From Rhodobiaceae bacterium (GTDB lineage: Bacteria; Pseudomonadota; Alphaproteobacteria; Parvibaculales; Parvibaculaceae): a DNA stretch of 64,000 nt. The translations under genes and the position numbers were made by a program. The notes below the pieces were generated by a model that was not told the origin of the DNA, searched no databases, and saw only the letters and a program-made list of their open reading frames with translations. This document shows, one piece after another, positions 1 through 8,034 of this stretch (position 1 is the first letter of the stretch; every line of letters begins with the position of its first letter). The DNA is taken from positions 51,319 to 115,318 of the forward strand of contig JAAWWE010000011.1 in assembly GCA_021404525.1 (NCBI GenBank). The letters run 5' to 3'.

Positions 1-456
1 GGTGAAAGACGCAACAAGCGGACTTTCTGACCTGTCTGCAAAACCCGAGATCGTATTGACCAGAGAAAGCCCTGCGAATTGTTGCACTTCAAAACGAAAC
101 TGATCTCCGTCAGCGCTCTCCCAGGAAGTCATGCGAACATCAGTCACTTCAGCGCGACCGTCTGTATCAACAATTTCCGTTACAAGTCTCTGTGAGAGCG
201 TGTACCCGTCGCAGGAATTGCCATCCCACTCAAGGACCATTCGACCACTTAAAGCTCCCACATCCGCGCTGGTTTTTACTTCTGATAGTTGAAGCTCATA
301 AACAGCACGGTGAGCAGCAAGTTCCTCCGCGTGAACATCGGTGCTCCAAAACAGTGCCAGGAGCGCGAGACCGCCAGTTGCGAGGGAAGAAATTTGAGGC
401 GATGCTAGGCCAGCCTTGCCGTTCCGGCGCCCATTTTCAGATCGAATTAAATCCAT
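1..456 (-). CDS. EipB/DUF1849-like cell-envelope protein, N-terminal part (truncated by window edge)
   Basis: Minus-strand frame from ATG at 456 stays open to base 1 and is absent from the ORF track: MDLIRSENGRRNGKAGLASPQISSLATGGLALLALFWSTDVHAEELAAHRAVYELQLSEVKTSADVGALSGRMVLEWDGNSCDGYTLSQRLVTEIV... Signal-peptide-like N-terminus plus HRAVYxL...GRMVxE..G..C.GYT pattern recalled from the EipB family. Confidence 0.8.
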   Translation of the reverse strand, partial: MDLIRSENGRRNGKAGLASPQISSLATGGLALLALFWSTDVHAEELAAHRAVYELQLSEVKTSADVGALSGRMVLEWDGNSCDGYTLSQRLVTEIVDTDGRAEVTDVRMTSWESADGDQFRFEVQQFAGLSLVNTISGFADRSESPLVASFT

Positions 457-1420
457 GTCCAAACCAAAAATCCTTGTTACGCGAAAGCTCCCGCCAGCCG
501 TCGAAGAAAGACTTCAAAAAGACTATCTGCCTGACCTTAACGCAACAGACGAGATTTATGGACAAGAAGAACTGATTAAACGCGCAAAAGACTGCGACGC
601 ACTTCTTGTGACGGTTACCGACTCAATCAGTCGCACCGTAATTGAGCAACTGCCTGAATCTATCAGAATGATAGCTACTTTCTCTGTCGGGTTTGACCAG
701 ATTGATATCGCAGCCGCACAAGATCGTGGAATTACCGTGAGCAACACGCCGGGCGTGCTAACAAATGCAACCGCCGATATTGCCCTGCTTCTTCTGCTGG
801 GCGCGGCGCGGGGTGCGGGCAACGGGGAGCACGCCGTTCGTCAAAATAGCTGGAAGAACTGGGCTCCAACGGGGTTTTTGGGCCGCGACCTCACGGGAAA
901 ACGCCTGGGCATCCTTGGTATGGGACGCATTGGACAAGCGGTCGCAAAGCGCGCACGAGCCTTCGATATGGAGATCCATTACCACAATCGAAGCCGCCTG
1001 CCCGCGGAACAAGAGGCTGGCGCTCACTACCATGCAAGTCTAGAGGCCCTCCTCCCGTACTGCGATTTCCTGTCGATTCATGCCGCTTCCACACCGCAGA
1101 CGCGCGGCATAATCAATGCAGAAACCTTGCGGGCTTTACCCGCCGGAGCAATCGTTGTGAACACCTCACGGGGTGACCTGGTAGACGATGACGCGCTCAT
1201 ACATGCGTTAGCGTCTGGTCATTTAGGCGCGGCCGGTCTCGACGTCTTCAACAATGAACCCGATTTGGACCCTCGCTATCGCGCGCTGCCCAATACATTT
1301 CTGCTCCCCCATTTGGGCAGTGCGACGCTTGAAACACGCAACGCTATGGGGTTCTGCGCGCTCGACAATCTGGACGCCTTTTTCGCTGGAAAGCCCCTTC
1401 CAACACCCGTCACGCCCTAG
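455..1420 (+). CDS. D-2-hydroxyacid dehydrogenase (glyoxylate/hydroxypyruvate reductase family)
   Basis: MSKPKILVTRKLPPAVEERL..., GxGxIG Rossmann motif (GILGMGRIGQAVAKRA), NTSRGDLVDDDALIHAL, LPHLGSAT. Start moved inside ORF 416..1420. Confidence 0.95.
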   Translation: MSKPKILVTRKLPPAVEERLQKDYLPDLNATDEIYGQEELIKRAKDCDALLVTVTDSISRTVIEQLPESIRMIATFSVGFDQIDIAAAQDRGITVSNTPGVLTNATADIALLLLLGAARGAGNGEHAVRQNSWKNWAPTGFLGRDLTGKRLGILGMGRIGQAVAKRARAFDMEIHYHNRSRLPAEQEAGAHYHASLEALLPYCDFLSIHAASTPQTRGIINAETLRALPAGAIVVNTSRGDLVDDDALIHALASGHLGAAGLDVFNNEPDLDPRYRALPNTFLLPHLGSATLETRNAMGFCALDNLDAFFAGKPLPTPVTP

Positions 1421-1515
1421 GCAAACAACTACGCCTCGCCCCCACAGCGCTCGGCAAATTCTGCCGCCATGGACGGGCTCACCCAAATTTCATCAAGGAA
1501 ACCGCCATTCTCGTT

Positions 1516-1532
1516 TTGGCACGTGGTTTGCG
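1516..1532 (+). promoter_or_regulatory. Candidate sigma54 (-24/-12) promoter upstream of GGDEF gene
   Basis: TTGGCACGTGGTTTGCG; GG-N10-GC spacing matches TGGCAC-N5-TTGC; about 60 nt upstream of ATG 1593. Confidence 0.5.
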
Positions 1533-1592
1533 ACCACCTCTCCAAACACATGCGCGCAATCCGTCATCGGTGCGCCTTTAGGAGACCTGGCT

Positions 1593-2309
1593 ATGGGCCA
1601 ACAGATACCAAACGAGCGACCTATGGACGCTTTGCGTGAGAGCATTCATCCCGTGATCGACACCATGGAGATGCGTCTTCGTTGTGAACTGCTCCGGGAA
1701 GCTCAAGAGTCAGTAGACCCAGACACTGTTGTCGTCAAAGCGCTGGAATATGCGGCAGAAGCCGAACAGCGCATTGCTGAGCTCAACGCCCGTGTTCGCA
1801 CGTTGGAGTCTCTGGCGAAGACAGACGAACTCACAGGCCTTCTCAACCGCCGTGGTTTTTATGACGCCGTACGCCGCGAATTGCAGCAATCGTCCCGCCA
1901 CAAAGAGACTGGTGTCCTTGCCTATATCGATCTCGACGAATTCAAACCCATCAACGACAATCTGGGCCATGCCGCTGGCGACGAAGTTCTCCAGTCGGTC
2001 GGCAGGCAACTAGGCACAAACATCCGAGCAACAGACTTTGCAGCACGCCTTGGTGGCGACGAATTCGCTGTCCTGTTCGTACGCGCAGAACATATTCCTG
2101 CCCGTAAACGGGCGCGTGTCATGCTGGAAGAATTGAACAGCCTGACGGTGACCTGGAAACGTAAGAAGATTCAGGTACGTGCAAGCATGGGTCTGGCCAA
2201 CTACACAGGCGAAACCGCTTTCGAAGAGCTGCTGGCACAATCCGACAGGGCCATGTACCGAGAGAAGCGCAAAGCGTCAGAAAGCCGCTCAGCCGCCGCC
2301 ACTCGGTAG
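1593..2309 (+). CDS. GGDEF-domain diguanylate cyclase
   Basis: LTGLLNRRGFYDAV...YIDLDEFKPINDNLGHAAGDEVL...RLGGDEFAVL, intact GGDEF; ATG 1593 preceded by AGGAGA. Track ORF starts earlier at 1254. Confidence 0.92.
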   Translation: MGQQIPNERPMDALRESIHPVIDTMEMRLRCELLREAQESVDPDTVVVKALEYAAEAEQRIAELNARVRTLESLAKTDELTGLLNRRGFYDAVRRELQQSSRHKETGVLAYIDLDEFKPINDNLGHAAGDEVLQSVGRQLGTNIRATDFAARLGGDEFAVLFVRAEHIPARKRARVMLEELNSLTVTWKRKKIQVRASMGLANYTGETAFEELLAQSDRAMYREKRKASESRSAAATR

Positions 2310-3341
2310 CGCCGGTTCTGGTTGAGTTAGGCGTCGGATCGCGCCCCCGCCTTTGGCTAGGACAGGCGTTGGAACCTGGATCACCTTTCTGTCCGAATAG
2401 ACAGCGCCGATGATTGAGGCAGCAATCCCGTCATTTGGGTCACCATAAGACGGCACGATAACCGCCCCATTTGCGACATAGAAATCAAGATAGTTCGACG
2501 CTAGCCGCGTTCCATCAAAACCAATCTGCGGGTTCTGCGGGAGCGGTACCGACGTGATCGTGAGACTTTCTCCCCGCGCCGTCACAGCCGACTCCAAATG
2601 CGCCCTATTGTCAGCCAGCGTTGCCCGGTCGAGATCGTCAGGGTCAGATACTTCAGAAACAAGTACCCTACCTCTCCCCGCAAAGACTGCAACGCGGCTC
2701 ACCTGACCCTGCGTGGGATCAGCGGCAAGCCCCCCTCCAAGCCAGATCACTTTTCGAGCGCCCAAAAAGAGAGCGAGCCGCTCCTCAATCTCGGGACGGG
2801 TCAACTCAGGATTACGATCTTCATTGAGAAGACATTCCTCCGTCGCAAGCACGGTGCCATATCCATCAGCGCTGATCGCCCCGCCTTCCAACACCATGTC
2901 TGCCGGGAAGCTCTTTGTTCTTTCGTGGTGGAGAATTTTTCCTGCAAGAGCCGCATCCCGGGCAAACCCATGCACAGAGTTACCCCACCCGTTGAACTGC
3001 CAGGCAATGCCAGCGACGGCGTCCTCACCATTGCTCACATACATAGGCGCAGTGTCCCGCGCCCAACAGTCATCGATAGGAAGCTCTAGAAACTCGACAT
3101 TTTTGTTGCGCCCGCAGGCAAATCGCGCTTGCGCGGCATCCTCTTCACGAACGACCACCACGACCGGTTCATATTCAGCGATGGTCCGAATGACCTCGGC
3201 TGCTTCTGTATAAGCCTGCGGCATCAAATCACGCCAGCGGTCGGTCCTGGACGGCCATTGGACCCAACACCGCCTGTGCGGTTCCCACTCTCCTGGTAGA
3301 AAAAACCCCTCACCCACCGGAGAGTGCAAATAATCGTCCAT
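2289..3341 (-). CDS. aguA: Agmatine deiminase family protein
   Basis: LPGEWEPHRRCWVQWPSRTDRWRD, DDCWARDTAPMYV, LEGGAISADGYGTVLATEECLLN, NPQIGFDGTRLASNYLDFYVANGAVIVPSYGDPND. Confidence 0.9.
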   Translation of the reverse strand: MDDYLHSPVGEGFFLPGEWEPHRRCWVQWPSRTDRWRDLMPQAYTEAAEVIRTIAEYEPVVVVVREEDAAQARFACGRNKNVEFLELPIDDCWARDTAPMYVSNGEDAVAGIAWQFNGWGNSVHGFARDAALAGKILHHERTKSFPADMVLEGGAISADGYGTVLATEECLLNEDRNPELTRPEIEERLALFLGARKVIWLGGGLAADPTQGQVSRVAVFAGRGRVLVSEVSDPDDLDRATLADNRAHLESAVTARGESLTITSVPLPQNPQIGFDGTRLASNYLDFYVANGAVIVPSYGDPNDGIAASIIGAVYSDRKVIQVPTPVLAKGGGAIRRLTQPEPALPSGGG

Positions 3342-3432
3342 AAGTTCCCCTAATCTGACTCAAAATACTGCGCAGACGAGCCATTGTGCCGTAAACTGGC
3401 CAGAAAGAAAAACTCACTGACAGGACGCCGAA

Positions 3433-3900
3433 ATGAGTGAAAGCACCGCAGAAAAGTTGAGCGCGCTGGGGATCACCCTTCCCAAACCAACACCTGCAGC
3501 AGGGACATATTCCCCCTACATCATTTCAGGCAACCTTGTGTTCATCTCCGGGCAGGTGCCGGTGGGGTCCAAGGGCCTTGAGTTTCAGGGCAAGGTCGGC
3601 AGCACATTTGACGTGGACGAAGCAAAAGCCGCCGCGCGTCTCTGTGCGATCAATATTCTGGCTCAACTCTCGACCGCACTCGACGGCAATCTTGACCGGG
3701 TAACCCGCTGTGTGAAGCTGGGCGGGTTTGTGAATTCGGTGCCTGAATTCGGCGACCATCCAGCGGTCATGAATGGCGCCTCCGATCTTATGGTCGAAGT
3801 CTTTGGAGACAAGGGCAAACATGCCCGTTTTGCTGTCGGCGCCCCCTCTCTGCCATTCGATGTGGCTGTCGAGGTTGAAGCAATCTTCGAGATTGCGTGA
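3433..3900 (+). CDS. RidA/YjgF family protein
   Basis: ISGNLVFISGQVP, AAARLCAINILAQLSTALDGNLDRVTRCVKLGGFVNS family signature. Confidence 0.93.
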   Translation: MSESTAEKLSALGITLPKPTPAAGTYSPYIISGNLVFISGQVPVGSKGLEFQGKVGSTFDVDEAKAAARLCAINILAQLSTALDGNLDRVTRCVKLGGFVNSVPEFGDHPAVMNGASDLMVEVFGDKGKHARFAVGAPSLPFDVAVEVEAIFEIA

Positions 3901-3924
3901 GCACCAGGTCCGCGGAAAACGAAC

Positions 3925-5106
3925 ATGGGTGATGCCGAACAAGTGGTGATGAAGGTTGTGCCGCGGATGGAAGAAATTCCAGCAGCAGCCTGGGACGCCT
4001 GCGCCAATCCCGGCGGAGAGGTTCCAGACGTCCCCTTTCTGTCCCACGCGTTCCTGAAGGCACTAGAAGAGAGTGGATCGGCAACAGCCCGAACCGGCTG
4101 GGCTCCGCACCACCTTGTTCTCGAAGAGCCCGATGGCAGTCTTGCCGGTGTGGTTCCCATGTATATGAAGAATCACAGCCAGGGAGAATATGTCTTCGAC
4201 TATGGTTGGGCAGATGCTTTTGAGCGTGCCGGTGGCAACTACTACCCAAAACTACAAGTCTCCGTGCCTTTCACACCCGCCACAAGCAGACGCATACTGG
4301 CGCGACCTGGGCTGTTTCAGGAAAGAACCGAAGATCAGCTGACGGCGGGCATGATCGAGCTGGCGCGTCAGCTCGAAGTCTCGTCGGTCCACCTCACCTT
4401 TTTGCCGGAGAAGCAATGGGCGAGGCTCGGCGAGCTCGGCTTTCTTCAACGCACAGACCAGCAGTTTCATTGGCTGAACAATGGCTATGAAACTTTTGAC
4501 GATTTTCTGAACGATCTTGCGTCCCGCAAACGCAAAAACCTTCGCAAAGAACGAGCGCGTGCAATTGAGAACGGCATTGAAATCGAATGGATAACAGGCA
4601 CCGATCTTACCGAAACCCACTGGGACGCCTTTTTCGAATTCTACACCGACACAGGCATGCGGAAATGGGGCTCTCCCTATCTCACCCGTGAGTTCTTCTC
4701 GATGATCGGCGAAACCATGCCCGATGAAACACTTCTCATCATGGCAAAGCGTGACGGGCGCTATATTGCCGGCGCGCTGAATTTCGTGGGATCAGAAACC
4801 CTGTTCGGCAGAAACTGGGGCTGCATCGAACATCATCCGTTCTTGCATTTTGAAGTTTGCTACTATCAAGCCATTGATTTCGCAATCTCCAGAGGACTGA
4901 AGAAAGTAGAGGCCGGCGCCCAAGGGGCACACAAACTCGCTCGGGGATATTTGCCAACCCACACCTATTCCGCCCACTATATTTCTAATCCGAGCTTCCG
5001 GGAAGCAGTGGAGCATTATCTTGAGCAAGAGCGACGTCATGTAGACCATGACATTGCAGCCCTGAGCAAACACGCTCCTTTCAGACAAACGGCCGACGAG
5101 AACTAG
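3925..5106 (+). CDS. GNAT-like N-acyltransferase (DUF482, peptidoglycan-biosynthesis/recognition type)
   Basis: 393 aa; FLSHAFLKALEESGSA, FEVCYYQAIDFAISRGLKKVEAGAQGAHKLARGYLPTHTYSAHYI typical of DUF482. Confidence 0.85.
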   Translation: MGDAEQVVMKVVPRMEEIPAAAWDACANPGGEVPDVPFLSHAFLKALEESGSATARTGWAPHHLVLEEPDGSLAGVVPMYMKNHSQGEYVFDYGWADAFERAGGNYYPKLQVSVPFTPATSRRILARPGLFQERTEDQLTAGMIELARQLEVSSVHLTFLPEKQWARLGELGFLQRTDQQFHWLNNGYETFDDFLNDLASRKRKNLRKERARAIENGIEIEWITGTDLTETHWDAFFEFYTDTGMRKWGSPYLTREFFSMIGETMPDETLLIMAKRDGRYIAGALNFVGSETLFGRNWGCIEHHPFLHFEVCYYQAIDFAISRGLKKVEAGAQGAHKLARGYLPTHTYSAHYISNPSFREAVEHYLEQERRHVDHDIAALSKHAPFRQTADEN

Positions 5107-5115
5107 GAAACATTC

Positions 5116-5532
5116 ATGGCGTATGACGACGACAACATTTTCGCAAAAATTCTGAGAGGCGAAGCGCCTTGCATCAAAGTCTATGAAGATGACAAGACAT
5201 TCTCGTTCATGGACGTGATGCCACAGGCCGATGGTCATACCCTTGTGATTCCCAAGGCACCTGCAGAAAATCTGTTTGATCTCGAGCCGGAACACTACGC
5301 AGCGCTCGCCCAGGTAACCCAGAAAATCGCAGCAGCCGTTAAACAGGCGATCGGCTCACCGGGGGTCATGATTGCACAGCTAAATGGAGCGGAAGCAGGA
5401 CAGACCGTCTTTCACTTCCACAATCATATCATTCCACGCTGGAGCGGTTTGGAGATGAAACTCCACGCGCGCGAGATGGCCGATATGGAAAAACTCGAAG
5501 AACAAGCACAAAAAATTCGCGCGGCTCTCTAA
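5116..5532 (+). CDS. HIT family protein
   Basis: IFAKILRGEAPCIKVYEDDKTFSFMDVMPQADGHTLVIPK ... FHFHNHIIPRW (HxHxH). Confidence 0.95.
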   Translation: MAYDDDNIFAKILRGEAPCIKVYEDDKTFSFMDVMPQADGHTLVIPKAPAENLFDLEPEHYAALAQVTQKIAAAVKQAIGSPGVMIAQLNGAEAGQTVFHFHNHIIPRWSGLEMKLHAREMADMEKLEEQAQKIRAAL

Positions 5533-5570
5533 TCGCCAGCGCCTGAACATGTCTATTGGGGGATAGGATT

Positions 5571-7199
5571 ATGTTAACCAAAAAGCTCACGGCAACACTC
5601 ATGATGTCCGCAGGCCTTCTGCTGCCCGCACACGCCGCAGAAGGTGTGTCGGGGTACACCCTTGAAGAAGTCGTACCAGGTTCAGCCTTTCACGGCATTC
5701 ACGGCATCACCTTCACATCAGACAATCGCATTTTGGCAGGCAGTGTCTTGGGTCGGGCAATATACGAAATTGATCCTGAAACCGGTGACACATCCATCTT
5801 CATTGATGCGCCTGAAGGCATGGCGGACGACCTGGAAGAAGGCCCAAACGGCGAACTGGGATGGACCGCGTTTCTTGAAGGCAAATATTACCTGCGCACT
5901 GCACAGGGGGAAACGCTGACCCTGGCAGAAGGCCTGTCCGGCCTGAACTCTACTGCCTGGTCACCAGATGGACGCCTGTTCACCACACAAGTTTTCTTAG
6001 GCGACGCCCTATACGAACTCGACCCGGCAGGAAACGCCCCACCTCGCAAGATAATGGAAAACATGGGCGGACTGAATGGCTTCGACTTCGGACCTGACGG
6101 CAAGCTCTACGGCCCTCTCTGGTTCAAAGGTCAGGTCGCGAAGGTCGACGTGGACACGGCAGAACTCGAAATCATTGCGGACGGGTTCGACGTTCCCGCT
6201 GCAGTCAATTTCGACTCCAAAGGAAATCTCTGGGTCGTCGACACAGCCCGCGGCGACGTCGTGCGGGTTGACGTCGCCACCGGTGAGAAAACTGTTGTAG
6301 CTAGTGTGAACCCCTCCATCGACAATCTGGCGATCAGCGCAACCGATGAACTGGTGATCACCAACATGGCCGACAACGCGGTGATCAGGATCAACACGGA
6401 GACCGGTGAAAGCACGCCCCTGACAAGCGGCGCCCTCGCCGTGGCAGCAGACCTTGCCATGGTCACCGGCGAAGACGGCAAAGAAACGCTCCTGATCGGC
6501 GATCTCTTTTCCTTCCGCGCTCTCGACATCGCCAGCGGTGATGTCTCCGAAGTGGGGCGTGTCTTCGGCTCCAATATTGACTATCCAATAAGCGTCGGAG
6601 CCAATGGTACGGACATTGCCTTGGCGGGCTGGTCCGCAGGCATGGTTCAACGGTACGACATGGAATCCGGCGAGCTTGGCGAAATCCACCACAATTTCAC
6701 AACACCTTTAGATGCCTTGCCCCTGCCGGGGGGCGACACGCTGGTGTCAGAATATGCACGCGGCGCTCTTGTCCGGGTCGATGGGTCGGATTGGAGCAAA
6801 CGAACGGACGTGGCAACAGAGCTTGCAGGTCCATCAACTTTATTGGCGCTTGAGAACGGAAACGTTTTGGTTTCAGAGAACCTTTCGGGCACCATTTCCG
6901 AGATCAATCTGGAGACGGGTGAAAAAACTGTGATTGTAGAAGGGCTCGCTGGGCCAGAAGGGTTTGACCAAGGCGCAGACGGCACACTTTATGTGGCCGA
7001 AGTTGGCGCAAAACAAATCTCCCTGATCACTGCTTCAGGTGAGAAGTCAGTGATCGGCACAGATTTACCCATCGGCTTTGCAGGCCCGGAAGACGGCCTA
7101 CCCATCTATGTCCCAACAGGACTTGCAGTATCTGCAGCGGGCGATGTTTACTTCGCCTCTGATATGGAAGCCGCAATCTATAAGTTGAAACGCCAATGA
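5571..7199 (+). CDS. Exported beta-propeller protein (SMP-30/Vgb-like)
   Basis: Signal peptide MLTKKLTATLMMSAGLLLPAHA; repeated LNGFDFGPDGKLYG/VNFDSKGNLWVVDTARGDVVRVD blades. Confidence 0.8.
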   Translation: MLTKKLTATLMMSAGLLLPAHAAEGVSGYTLEEVVPGSAFHGIHGITFTSDNRILAGSVLGRAIYEIDPETGDTSIFIDAPEGMADDLEEGPNGELGWTAFLEGKYYLRTAQGETLTLAEGLSGLNSTAWSPDGRLFTTQVFLGDALYELDPAGNAPPRKIMENMGGLNGFDFGPDGKLYGPLWFKGQVAKVDVDTAELEIIADGFDVPAAVNFDSKGNLWVVDTARGDVVRVDVATGEKTVVASVNPSIDNLAISATDELVITNMADNAVIRINTETGESTPLTSGALAVAADLAMVTGEDGKETLLIGDLFSFRALDIASGDVSEVGRVFGSNIDYPISVGANGTDIALAGWSAGMVQRYDMESGELGEIHHNFTTPLDALPLPGGDTLVSEYARGALVRVDGSDWSKRTDVATELAGPSTLLALENGNVLVSENLSGTISEINLETGEKTVIVEGLAGPEGFDQGADGTLYVAEVGAKQISLITASGEKSVIGTDLPIGFAGPEDGLPIYVPTGLAVSAAGDVYFASDMEAAIYKLKRQ

Positions 7200-7585
7200 T
7201 CGATGTTTTCCCGGAAGCCGATACGCTTCCAATTTTTCCCAGCCGAGACTTCAAAAACACCATCGCCTTCTATGACAAACTCGGCTTTGGCGTGCACCTG
7301 CATGTGCCGGGTCCAGAGGGATACCTCATCCTGACCAGCGGGCCCATGGAGATACACTTCTTCCCTTGCCCTGATTTGGACCCAACGACAAGTATCGTCG
7401 GCGTCTATATCCGCTCCGACGACGTGGACACCTTGTTCGACATCGTCGCGCCAGAGTTCCTACCCACAGAAGGCATCCCCCGCTACGAGGCCCCAGCGGA
7501 CCGTCCATGGGGCATGCGGGAGTTCTACGTCGTCGATGAAGACGGCAGCCTTCTCAAATTCGGGCAAGAAATCAAGAAAAGCTAA
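7196..7585 (+). CDS. VOC (glyoxalase/bleomycin-resistance) family protein
   Basis: FPSRDFKNTIAFYDKLGF ... DRPWGMREFYVVDEDGSLLKFGQ; ATGA overlap with upstream gene. Confidence 0.92.
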   Translation: MIDVFPEADTLPIFPSRDFKNTIAFYDKLGFGVHLHVPGPEGYLILTSGPMEIHFFPCPDLDPTTSIVGVYIRSDDVDTLFDIVAPEFLPTEGIPRYEAPADRPWGMREFYVVDEDGSLLKFGQEIKKS

Positions 7586-7977
7586 GGCGCATAACTGGAC
7601 CGGCACTTAATGCCCCATTGCCCGTCTTCCAAGGTCACCACATAGATCGAGTCAAAATGACCGATCACACTGCCGTCTTCACGGTAGCGCGTGAACCGGG
7701 TGTCAAAATGAACCTTGTCTTCACCAGAATGGATGACCTCTCTTCGATCCCAACCGGAATGGTGCCACCCATCGCCAAGGTTCTTGTCGAACATGTCCGG
7801 CTTATGCCAGCCCGGCCCGTCGATGATCACCATCGTGTTGGAGGCAAGACGAATACTCGGGAAATTGAAGGTCTTTTCCCACGCAGGCAAGTCCCGCGCA
7901 TTAAACGCAGTCATAAACGCATCGAGACAGTCTTGCGCCCCGGCGATAGCTGTTTCGTTTCCCATCATCCCCTCCAA
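7582..7977 (-). CDS. SnoaL/NTF2-like fold hypothetical protein
   Basis: 131 aa; AQDCLDAFMTAFNARDLPAWEKTFNFPSIRLASN...TRYREDGSVIGHFDSIYVVTLEDGQWGIKCRSSYAP. Confidence 0.75.
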   Translation of the reverse strand: MEGMMGNETAIAGAQDCLDAFMTAFNARDLPAWEKTFNFPSIRLASNTMVIIDGPGWHKPDMFDKNLGDGWHHSGWDRREVIHSGEDKVHFDTRFTRYREDGSVIGHFDSIYVVTLEDGQWGIKCRSSYAP

Positions 7978-7979
7978 TG

Positions 7980-8011
7980 AAAAAGCCGACCCCTCAATAA
8001 AAGGGGCCGGC
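7980..8011 (-). terminator. Rho-independent terminator downstream of clpA
   Basis: Minus strand GCCGGCCCCT-TTTATTG-AGGGGTCGGC-TTTTTC; 10-bp stem with T run. Confidence 0.85.
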
Positions 8012-8034
8012 TGCTTTGTTCAGTATGCGTTTGA

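Noticed and set aside
192-575. 127-aa plus ORF at the left edge
   Set aside because: Opposite the eipB-like reading frame and overlapping the dehydrogenase start out of frame.
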